64,000 bases of DNA from Plantago ovata (taxonomy: Eukaryota; Streptophyta; Magnoliopsida; Lamiales; Plantaginaceae), in the NCBI GenBank assembly GCA_028274465.1, contig CM051455.1:123353462-123417461 (forward strand), written 5' to 3'. Shown here piece by piece: positions 12,168-21,737 of this stretch. The notes beneath the pieces were generated by a model. It was not told the origin of the DNA, did no database searches, and saw nothing but the letters and a program-made list of their open reading frames with translations. Made by a program: the position numbers and the translations under genes. The first letter of the stretch is position 1, and each line of letters starts with the position of its first letter.

Positions 12168-13299
12168 GCTTTATTCCTTTTTACTTCTCCAGACTCACTC
12201 AGCTTGTTTCTGAACACCAACTTTGTACCAATTGCTTTCTTTCCTTCAGCAAGGGGTACAAGTTTCTAGACTTTGTTCCTTTCAAATTGATCCATTTCTT
12301 CTTGCATTGCCTTGTTCCATTCATAATGTTTTAAAGCTTCTTCTATGGTTTTGGGTTCAATTTCTGAAACAAAGCAAGAGAACAAAGCATCTACTTCAAC
12401 AACAATTGCTTCTTCAGCAAGTTCTTGATTAGTAGATACTTTGGATCTAGTCACTTGGCGTTTGTCAATATCACCAATCATATCTGTAGAGGGATGATCT
12501 CTAATCCAGTTATTAACAGGTTTTTTCTGCTCTTTGGATCTGGATATGTTTGCGTTTCAGCATGTACTTGTTCAGTACTACTAGTATCTGGTTGTGTCTC
12601 TGTTGGAATTGATTCATCAGCAACTGCTTGTTCAGCATTGCTGGTTTGAGATGACTCGTCAACAGACACAGGAGGTTGCGTAGTTTCAGCAACATCAGGA
12701 GCAACTGTGTCCTTAGGTGGAAATTCTTTATGATGAACTACATTTATCTTGTCATGAATTGGAGTTGGAGTGTCATTGTCAGAATCATCATTAAGTTCAA
12801 TAGATTTGAAATTTCCAGCATTGGATTCAGTTCTTTGCTCGTGTATGAGTAATTTCTTCATATATTCTGATATTTTTTTCTTCAGCAGAGACTCCTTGTG
12901 TCTTTTCATAGAATACAACATGCACTGATTCTTCAATCTTTTGTCCCTTTTTGTTGTAAACTTTATAAGCTTTGCTATGTAAGGAGTATTCAAGAAATAT
13001 CGCTTCATCTGCCTTCGGTTGAAATGTTCTTAAATATTCTCTACCATTGTTAAGAACAAAGCATTTGCAACCAAATACTCTTAGATGAGTGATGTTAGGA
13101 GGTCTTCCAACAAATAACTCATAGGGAGTTTTGTTGTACTCCTTAGTTATCAAACATCTATTTGAGTATAGCAGGCAGTGTTAATCGCTTCAACACAATA
13201 AGCTTCAATTATTTCAGTGTCAGCAAGCATTGTTCTAGCTGCTTCCTAAAGGGTACGATTCTTCCTTTCAGCAACACCATTTTGTTGAGGTGTCCTTAT
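12155..13299 (-). pseudogene. copia integrase C-terminal half, linker and reverse-transcriptase stub
   Basis: From the Athila A insertion leftwards the minus strand reads TPQQNGVAERKNRTL (end of the integrase core) with a TAG after it. A frame change follows, then KTPYELFVGRPPNITHLRVFGCKCFV (12827-13153), the usual copia integrase C-terminal segment. An acidic linker comes next, then EIEPKTIEEALKHYEW, and LVPLAEGKKAIGTKLVFRNK...NKACLVAQ, the first strands of an RVT_2 reverse transcriptase. The catalytic YVDD part and RNase H are missing. The sequence changes at about 12155 into the extra ORF. This is a deletion, so the element cannot copy itself without help. Confidence 0.85.
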
Positions 13300-14703
13300 T
13301 GATGATGTCGTTTTTCACAGATTAAATTTGTTTAAAAAGCCAAAGAACACCTTTCACTACACAAACAGAGTGCAATGGCAAGTTGTCCCCGAGTGTCGTT
13401 CTCTCGGGACCTAACGTGGCTTTGATCAAGGTTTTTGCTAGCTAATTTCAGTCAACTAGATGATGATTTTTGAGAAAGATGTATGAACAAAGGAAGTGAG
13501 AAATCAAGAGTTTTTGTAAACAAGTTTAGAAAACGGTCGGTGGTAGAAATCGAATACACATGCATGGATTACGAATATGCTCACAAGTTCAGTGCGTAAA
13601 ACCTTCAACTAAGTCTGCTAAGCAACTTGTCTAGGTAACTTTCAAGACACACATCATGAAAGGCCACTATCAATAATTTAGAGGTGTTTGTCACCAACAC
13701 CATTTATCTAGCATGCTGCAAATCACTAACATACAATCCTATAGCTTTCATTGACCAACGAGTTTGTCACATACTCTATTCGAATATATTTTATAGGCAA
13801 CTACGAATCATATGAAGTAATTTGCAGCAAGATTGACTCACAACCTCATGTAAGCATAAGAATAATCCATAACATGCATAATTCTACATTCTACCACCAA
13901 CACAAAGGATTTAGCTACTCATATTCATCAACATAGACATCAATTCATATGAATAATAATCAGAATACATCATATCAAACTACAAGACAAGAGAGTGATA
14001 CAAGTTACCACCAAAGCTGTCACTAATCGGTGGAAATCAAAGAAAACCTCTCCGTAGATGATTACAAAGGATGAATTCCAATCAAAATCTTGAATCCCAA
14101 GCTAAATTACAATGAATTTATGAGTTTCTCTGAGTTTTTGGGGCTTAGGAGCTCTGCCAAAACGAAGCCAATGTTCCAAAGTATGGAAAAAGTAACTGAA
14201 AATCAGATTTAAGAAGAAAAATCCGAAAACGTAACCGCTGCCAAGCGGACCGCTTGGAGAGGCCAAGCGGAGCGCTTGCCAAGCGAAGCGCTTGGGCCCT
14301 CCAAGCGCTTCGCTTGGCTGCTGTGCCAAAACTACTGGAAAACGAAGCGGAGCGCTTCACTATTCCAGGCGCTTAGCTTGGCTCCTGGGCAGATTTTTGT
14401 CTTTCAACTCAATCTTTTTGCCCTCGTACTGCCCTCGGGTACCTTGGACTCATCCTTCTCAATGCTTATTGATGCTCAAACACTCACGAACAAGCCGTGG
14501 AGATCAAGGAACTTCAACGGGGCCATTTTCTATCAAAAAAGCTCGTTTTTAGCTCCAAAAACGCCATTTCGTTCCTAAGTGCCTGGAAATGCAGAAAACA
14601 ATAAACGTGACACTATTCTACAAAACTAACCAAAAAACAAGGCTAAAAGATAGCAAAAGAAGGTAAAAAAGACAAGATGAACGCGTCAAAAATACGTTCA
14701 TCA
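13300..14703 (-). repeat. Athila A LTR (3' in element sense)
   Basis: This 1404-bp LTR is nearly identical to 19132-20532. A cluster of short palindromes, such as CCAAGCG-GAC-CGCTTGG, lies at 14241-14360. Confidence 0.9.
14241..14385. repeat. Palindrome cluster CCAAGCG-n3-CGCTTGG in the Athila A LTR
   Basis: At least five short inverted repeats with 3-bp centres follow each other: 14241-14257, 14262-14279, 14281-14293, 14301-14317 and 14345-14358. The twin cluster is at about 20072-20215, and an internal cluster is at 16364-16500. Confidence 0.85.
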
Positions 14704-14738
14704 AACTCCCCAAACCAAACCTTTGCTTGTCCTCAAGC
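14704..14738 (-). other. Athila A polypurine tract region with hairpin
   Basis: On the minus strand GGTTTGGTTTGGGGAGTT abuts the LTR, the usual place for plus-strand priming. Next to it is the hairpin GCTTG-TCCT-CAAGC (14725-14738), also found in Athila B, D and E. Confidence 0.7.
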
Positions 14739-16620
14739 AACAAACTATCCTAAATGCAACACAAAAGGAGTCTCATGCCAAGTAAAGTGAACTAATCTAT
14801 TGAATCTACCAAATGTTTATGAACAAAACCAAATGAGCATGACATGCAAGTAGGTTGAAGAATGTCTCGATTGCGAATATACACATTCTCATGTGCACTT
14901 GGTTAAGCAAAGGAGTCTCTCGTAACATCTTCTACCTGGACCTGGTCAGTGACGACACAATGATTCACATTATCATACTACAATTGGCCCGTGCCTATGA
15001 GACCGAGGGCTTACTACTGTTCACCAAGAGAGACTTTTCGTCAAAAGAGGGCGAACCAATACTGGCTCTCATCAAACGAAGGAGGGTTCCATAGAAAAAG
15101 AAGACACTCCCCTATTCTACCTAGACTCTCAAAGAACGAACCTCTTTCAACCACTTCTTGAATAGCAAGACGAGGGTGGTCAAGAACAGGCCTTGGACAA
15201 AGGCGACACGAAACAAAAGATAGAATTTACAATTCGATAACTTCACAATAACAAATATTTACATGACACTTGACACTTTACTAGACTGCTTTTGGCTTGC
15301 GGCGACCCTTCTTTTGCTTTTGGGTCTTATTCTTTATTTTCTTTCTTCTCTTTTTTTTATTTTCTCTTTTTCTTTTCTCTTTTTTTTTTTATTTTCTTTT
15401 TCTCTTTTTTTTTTTTTATATATATATAGCTAGGCAAGCAGCAGTACTACGTGTCAAAAACCTCCCCAAACCTATTCGAGAGAATAGGTTTGAGCACAAA
15501 GACGAAAAAGAAAAAGGGAAAAACTTTTTACAAACACACCTCCCCAAACCTATTCGAGAGAATAAGTTGGGACACAAAATAAAAGAAAAATAAAGCTAAG
15601 AAAAATCTACAACGACTCAAGACGAAAGACAAGTATAACAACGTAACCCCCTCCCCAAACCTATTCGATAGAATAGGTTTAATACAAGGAATCACACACC
15701 TCACACCACCTCCTTCCTAGGCATTTGGCAATCTCTAATCGAGGTGAAAAACTTGTCGCCTCTTACGTACATAATTACACGGGTTACAACCATAGATTCT
15801 AACATGCATCATTTTATATGGTCATCGTGAACCGCAGTAGAAGAAACACCACTCGAGGTGATGTCGAAACTACTAAGCTTAACTAGTGCACATGCAAATG
15901 TGACAAACCAAGCCAGGCAAAGCCTCAAACTACTTGCAAAGTGATGCAACATATGATCAATGGTCATAAACACTTAGTCTACTCAATAAAAAAAGTTCGA
16001 AAAAACTTGGCCATAGACTCCACACACAACATGCAACAACTAACCTAAGGATGATATGCATGAAAAAATAAAAAAAAAAAAACAAATCATGAGAATTGAG
16101 CTAACAACAAGTACACACGAACTAAAAGAGCACATAGTACTGAAATCCAATAACCCCTCCCCAAACCTAAACTTTTGCTCGTCCTCGAGCAAAGAAAAGT
16201 TGATTTAGAAAGAAAAAATTGATTGAGAGTACACTTCCCTGAATAAGGTTCGTGTCCAACTCCTATAGAAGAGTAGTACCTGAAAAGACTCAAGAAACAA
16301 GTGAAAACGGGTGCGCAAAGGTGAGAAGAATGGAAAAAACGAGGAAAATCTAGGTACAGGGTCCAGGCGGACCGCTTGGCGGGAGCCAAGCGGAGCGCTT
16401 GGGAGGCTCCAGGCGCTCCGCTTGAAATTCCAGTAAACTTTTTGATTTACTGAAGATTCAAGCGGACCGCTTGGCCCTTCCAAGCGCTTCGCTTGGCTCT
16501 GTTTCCAGATTTTCGATGTTTTTTCCTATCTTAATCACCTAAGGCACCAAGAAAAACACTAGACTAAACGAATCACGACAAAAGGCTCACAGGCCACAAC
16601 TACTAAACAAAGAAAAATAC
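14739..16620. other. Athila A 3' noncoding region
   Basis: No gene is supported here. The region holds a T-rich low-complexity tract (15330-15420), three hairpins of the form AAACCTATTCG-AATAGGTTT (15468-15491, 15546-15568, 15657-15680), a second PPT-like block with the hairpin GCTCG-TCCT-CGAGC (16156-16190), and a GC-rich palindrome cluster (16364-16500). The ORFs overlapping these are compositional. Confidence 0.65.
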
Positions 16621-16623
16621 AAC

Positions 16624-16641
16624 CTCGGGTTGCCCCCCGAG
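16624..16641 (-). other. Conserved hairpin just downstream of Athila A gag-protease
   Basis: The stem CTCGGG/CCCGAG encloses a 6-nt loop, TTGCCC on the plus strand. Athila B (42142-42159) and D (50832-50849) have TCCGGG/CCCGGA at the same position, so two base pairs differ with pairing kept. Confidence 0.7.
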
Positions 16642-16683
16642 AAGCGCCTTCGTTTAAAAGTCGTTGGCTCGACTCTTCACAAC

Positions 16684-18989
16684 TCATGCGGGATTGATTT
16701 CGCCTCGGGTACTAGACTTCCCCCTCCAATTGCTTCTCAAAGCATCAATTCCCTGCACATCTTGACGAACATAAAGTGGACCAAAAAATCCTACAAGTTC
16801 GTTAGTATCAACATAAGCACATGAATTAACAATGGCTCGCAACGTGTGTTGCTTGCCATTTACCTCAAAGTGACATGTTCGACGATACATGTCTATGACC
16901 ATATGCACTTTGTTGATGAAGGCTCTACCCAAGAGAACCACATCTTTGAGCTTAGCAGAAGATGTAGGCATAACGATGAAATTAGTCTTCACCTCTACAC
17001 CGGCAACCCTCAACGCCAAGTTCTCAATCACACCCAACGGCTTTTTCATGGACCCATCCGCTAATTGCACCATACATTTCATAGGTCTCAAGACAGACAA
17101 ACCCGACTCTTCATACACGTTCAAGGGTATAACATTCACACCCGCTCCCGTGTCTAGAGTTGCCATTATTCCGTCCTTCTTCCCCAAGCCGATTTCAACA
17201 TCGAAGCTCTCTTGGATGGGCACTTCCACCATATCCAGCATCTCATCCTCAGACGATGAGTTTTCTTTCACCTCTTCAACTATCGCATCAGATTGTGCGA
17301 CAACTTCCTCTTCCATAACCACCTTAGGAGTCTCGACCTCCTCACTCACCTTGCAAGTTTCAGTTATCTTGCAACTTGGCACCTCAACTCGTGCATTGTC
17401 TCTCACAACCGTGATCTCCACGGGCAAATCAGTCACCACGGTTATGGCCATAGCCTTCTCCGTGTTCCCGGGAAACTTCCCTTGCTCTCTAACAGCCCCC
17501 CGATCTATCAACTCTTGCAACTTCTTATGGAGGTTGCTACTACTAGCCTCAAGCTTCTCAAACCGCTGATTGTTAGTAGCTTCATTACGATAGTAATGCT
17601 CCATAAACGTATTCGTCTTCAACACAAGATCGTTGAGAGAAGAGACAAGAGGTGAAGGAAGCACCCCTCCACCTTGTGGTCCCGAACTAGCAACCTGAGG
17701 TGGAGGTGTAGGATTAGAAGGCGGTGCTCCTTCACACCAATTGTTCCCATAGCCGAGACGACTTCTATCTTGATTAGGCCCATAGGCATATTGATCCGGG
17801 TTATGAAGATAACCACGGTTTCCTTGATTCTGGTACCCACCTCGGGGCCCACGGTTTTGTGGCCTCATATTGCCATATCCTTGCCCGTAGTTCACATCTC
17901 CAACTACTTGCTCTCCCTCAGCAGCATACACTTCTTGATGGACATCGTTTGTGATATATTGCTCTCTAGCAAATTCAGAACGGCATAAATAGGTCGGGTG
18001 CCCATAGTTCTTGCACACACCACAAACTTCCGTAAAAGGAGAAAGAACGCTTTGCCTCAAAGCTTGCTTCACTTCATGGGCGAACCCATCGAAGGCATCT
18101 TGTTCTACCACTACCTTGGCCTCACCTCTTTGCTCCTTTTGGAGCACACGAGCCCTCACATTCCGGTTTTGGGAATTCCGGTACATCATGTCCAGCTTCA
18201 CTTGAGCTTGAGAAGTAAGCAACTCCCCCATACTACCTCCACAAATACTATCCACTTGAGATTGAATCTCGGGATGTAAACCATTGTAAAAGAATTGGAG
18301 AAGCTGACCTTTATCATACCCGTGATGTGGGCATCGATGATGCAACCCCATGAATCGATCATAGGCCTCGTGGAAAGCCTCATCGTACCTCTGCTCGAAG
18401 GAGCTAATTTGGATCTTCATAGCCATCGTCTTGGAAGCGGGGTAGTAACGCTCCATGAACTTATCAAAAGAAAGATCCCATGTTGTCAAAGACCCGGCCT
18501 CCAAAGTATTAAGCCAAGCCTTTGCACGATCACCTAGCCCCATAGAAAAGACCTTCATATGGAGATCATCATCCGTAACACCAGCTCCTGGTCGCCCACG
18601 ATGGAGAACAAAATTCTCGAGCTCATTCAAGAAACCAATCACGTCCTCATTAGCCATCCCATAGAATTTGGGAAGTTGTTGGAACATGTGATTCTTGATC
18701 TCCAAGTTCCTTGTGGTATCATTGAGGACAATTGTTGGTCCTCTAGCCCCAACCGTAGGCTTAGTAAGTGTACTATAGGCTGCTCCGCCATTTCACCTTC
18801 CAAGAAAACAGATTCAAGAATTGGCTCCAAAAGATAAGAAGAAAACTCTTCCCGAATACCAGAAGTGGAAGCTCTAGATGCTACTTCTTCAAACTTGAGA
18901 TTCAAATTCCTCCTTCTCCTTTGAAACAAACGACCGTTCTCGTCTACAAAAGGTTCAATAATAGGTCTACCCGTTCGGGTTCTAGGTAT
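16684..18989 (-). pseudogene. Athila A Gag-protease polyprotein, frameshifted
   Basis: The main frame 18705-16684 has an Athila-type Gag core (NHMFQQLPKFYG, AWLNTLEAGS, CPHHGYDKGQLLQFFYNGL), a zinc knuckle CGVCKNYGHPTYLC near 18000, an acidic linker and an aspartic protease with ATLDTGAGVNVIPLNV near 17150 and a late GRAFI motif. The N-terminus lies in another frame (up to about 18989), with a frameshift near 18775. By comparison with Athila C, whose product begins MPHTRS, the expected initiator here reads ATA (18987-18989), which would be a lost start. The stop lies just before a conserved hairpin. Reverse transcriptase and integrase are absent. Confidence 0.88.
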
Positions 18990-19110
18990 GCACTCACCTG
19001 AAATGAAGAGTAGTGAGTATCTCAAGCAAAAAGAAACAAAAACAGAAATGAGACAAAGAAGAGATGTTGGCTGAAAAAACCAAACAAAAACACCAACCAA
19101 AGGAGTTAAG

Positions 19111-19128
19111 TCCACGGCAACGGCGACA
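19111..19128 (-). other. Athila A primer-binding site, mutated
   Basis: The plus strand reads TCCACGGCAACGGCGACA. Athila B and D have TCCCCGGCAACGGCGCCA, the 3' end expected of plant tRNA-Asp. Two substitutions may weaken priming. The site lies 3 bp from the LTR. Confidence 0.85.
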
Positions 19129-19131
19129 AAT

Positions 19132-20532
19132 TGATGATGTCGTTTTTCACCAATTAAATTTGTTTAAAAAGCCAAAGAACACCTTTCACTACACAAACAG
19201 AGTGCAATGGCAAGTTGTCCCCGAGTGTCGTTCTCTCGGGACCTAACGTGGCTTTGATCAAGATTTTTGCTAGCTAATTTCAGTCAACTAGATGATGATT
19301 TTTGAGAAAGATGTATGAGCAAAGGAAGTGAGAAATCAAGAGTTTTTGTAAACAAGTTTGGAAAACGGTCGGTGGTAGAAATCGAATACACATGCATGGA
19401 TTATGAATATGCTCACAAGTTCAGTGCGTAAAACCTTCAACTAAGTCTGCTAAGCAACTTGTCTAGGTAACTTTCAAGACACACATCATGAAAGGCCACT
19501 ATCAATAATTTAGAGGTGTTTGTCACCAACACCATTTATCTAGCATGCTGCAAATCACTAACATACAATCCTATAGCTTTCATTGACCAACGAGTTTGTC
19601 ACATACTCTATTCGAATATATTTTATAGGCAACTACAAATCATATGAAGTAATTTGCAGCAAGATTGACTCACAACCTCATGTAAGCATAAGCATAATCC
19701 ATAACATGCATAATTCTACATTCTACCACCAACACAAAGGATTTAGCTACTCATATTCATCAACATAGACATCAATTCATATGAATAATAATCAGAATAC
19801 ATCATATCAAACTACAAGACAAGAGAGTGATACAAGTTACCACCAAAGCTGTCACTAATCGGTGGAAATCAAAGAAAACCTCTCCGTAGATGATTGCAAA
19901 GGATGAATTCCAATCAAAATCTTGAATCCCAAGCTAAATTACAATGAATTTATGAATTTCTCTGAGTTTTTGGGGCTTAGGAGCTCTGCCAAAACGAAGC
20001 CAATGTTCCAAAGTATGGAAAAAGTAACTGAAAATCAGATTTAAGAAGGAAAATCCGAAAACGTAACCGCTGCCAAGCGGACCGCTTGGAGAGGCCAGGA
20101 GAGCTTGGCAAGCGAAGCGCTTGGGCCCTCCAAGCGCTTTGCTTGGCTGCTGTGCCAAAACTACTGGAAAATGAAGCGGAGCGCTTCACTATTCCAGGCG
20201 CTTAGCTTGGCTCCTGGGCAGATTTTTGTCTTCCAACTCAATCATTTTGCCCTCGTACGGCCCTCGGGTGCCTTGGAATCATCCTTCTCAATGCTTATTG
20301 ATGCTCAAACACTCACGAACAAGCCGTGGAGATCAAGGAACTTCAACGGGACCATTTTCTATCAAAAAAGCTCGTTTTTAGCTCCAAAAACGCCATTTCG
20401 TTCCTAAGTGCCTGGAAATGCAGAAAACAATAAACATGACACTATTCTACAAAACTAACCAAAAAACAAGGCTATAAGATAGCAAAAGAAGGTAAAAAAT
20501 ACAAGATGAACGCGTCAAAAATACATTCATCA
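19132..20532 (-). repeat. Athila A LTR (5' in element sense)
   Basis: This 1401-bp LTR is the partner of 13300-14703. It carries the same palindrome cluster (about 20072-20215), with a small rearrangement near 20095-20106. The copia integrase resumes directly after it. Confidence 0.9.
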
Positions 20533-21593
20533 CTTACTGAGGATAACTGATGTTGTATGCCTTTGGAAGTGCAATACTCAGTTATGTACTGGTTTACAAA
20601 CTCAGTACCATGGTCTGTTCTGATGATTTTTACCTTGTAATTTTTCATGACTTCGAGCTTATTCAGCAAGTTAGGCATTTCAGTCCTTGTTTCAGACTTG
20701 TGTTTGATGAAAATTACCCAAGTGAATCTTGAATAATCATCTACCACCACCAGACCATACTTCTTGTCAGCATAGCTTGTTGAAGAAGATTCAAACAAGT
20801 CCATGTGCAAGAGTTGTAAAGGTTTTGTAGTTGACGGTACTGCCTTGTTCTTGAAAGAGGTTTTGGTTTGCTTACCTTGCTGACATGCAGTGCAAACACC
20901 ATCCTTCTTAAAAGTAACCTTAGGTAATCCAACTACAAGTGCCTTTTTAGACAGTTTATTCAGCGTCTTGAAGTTTAGGTGACTTGTTCGTTTATGTCAT
21001 AACCATGCTTTTTCAGAAGGCAATCATGATCTGAGATAAGGCCTTTTTCAACGATTGTTGAAGACCAATCTATGGTATAGAGACCTCCTGATCTTCTAGC
21101 AACCATGATAACCTTCTTTGTCTCAACGTCAATAAGTTTACATTCATCAATTTTAATTTTGATGAAGTAACCTTTGTCAGCAAACTGACTCATGTTGAAA
21201 AGGTTAAACTTAAGATTTTTGACATAAAGAACACCCGAAATGGTAATGCACCCTAACTTCACGTCACCATAGCCTTTAGTAGAACCAAAGCCTCCACCAA
21301 CAAACCTTATTGTTGGACCTTTAGACCACCGTCTATAGTTTATAATGTTTTTCTTATTACCCTTCATGTGTTTTTCACAGCCACTGTCAATGTGCCAAAT
21401 TGCATTGTTTGTCTCCGTGGCTGATGAAGTCTACACAATCAAGAGCAAACAAGTTAATTATCCAATATTGGATGTCCATTAACATGTTCAAGAAAACGTC
21501 CAGTGGAAACCCAAGTCTTGAGTTTTTCGATCTTGACTTGTTTTCTACTTGCTGAGGAACTAGATGGTTTAGAACCGAAAGACTTTTGATCAT
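20533..21593 (-). pseudogene. copia protease and N-terminal half of integrase, broken
   Basis: Minus-strand frames show the protease motif WHIDSGCEKHM (Asp-Ser-Gly at 21380-21388), then the GAG-pre-integrase segment (VLYVKNLKFNLFNMSQFADKGY, 20975-21367), and a Cys-x2-Cys piece of the zinc-binding domain (CTACQQGKQ). The integrase core is at 20472-20810 with DLFESSS, VVVDDYSRFTWV and IRTDHGTEFVNQY, the DDE-type Asp residues. The reading frame changes between these pieces. The core is cut by Athila A at SSV and continues at 13299 leftwards. The function would be DNA strand transfer of the copia cDNA. This copy is inactive. Confidence 0.88.
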
Positions 21594-21737
21594 TGCTGAT
21601 CAAGTCCACTTTCTGATGTGGTGTCTTGCTTGGTTGATCCTTTTGCTAAACATACTTTTCAGTAAGTTCTTTTCCAGCAAGGTTCCTTCTAGTCCTAGCA
21701 TTTTGAGTATTGTCAGTACTCTTGGGCTTGGATTTGT

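Larger units (their letters stand above)
13300..20532 (-). mobile_element. Athila-type Ty3/gypsy element A, gag-protease only
   Basis: LTRs at 13300-14703 and 19132-20532 (TGATGATG...TTCATCA) flank a minus-strand element. The target duplication is CTTAT (13295-13299) versus CTTAC (20533-20537), one mismatch. It splits the copia integrase exactly at the conserved SSV-RTPQQNG segment. The primer site resembles tRNA-Asp but carries two changes. The only genes are Gag and protease, with no reverse transcriptase or integrase. The gag type and priming site point to the Athila lineage. Confidence 0.92.

Noticed and set aside
14241-14360. Regularly spaced palindromes resembling a CRISPR array
   Set aside because: Units are contiguous inverted repeats without unique spacers, they lie in a plant LTR, and there are no cas genes.
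16889-17569. 226-codon plus-strand ORF
   Set aside because: It is the antisense shadow of the Athila A Gag-protease. The same applies to 42923-43678 and 46756-47262.
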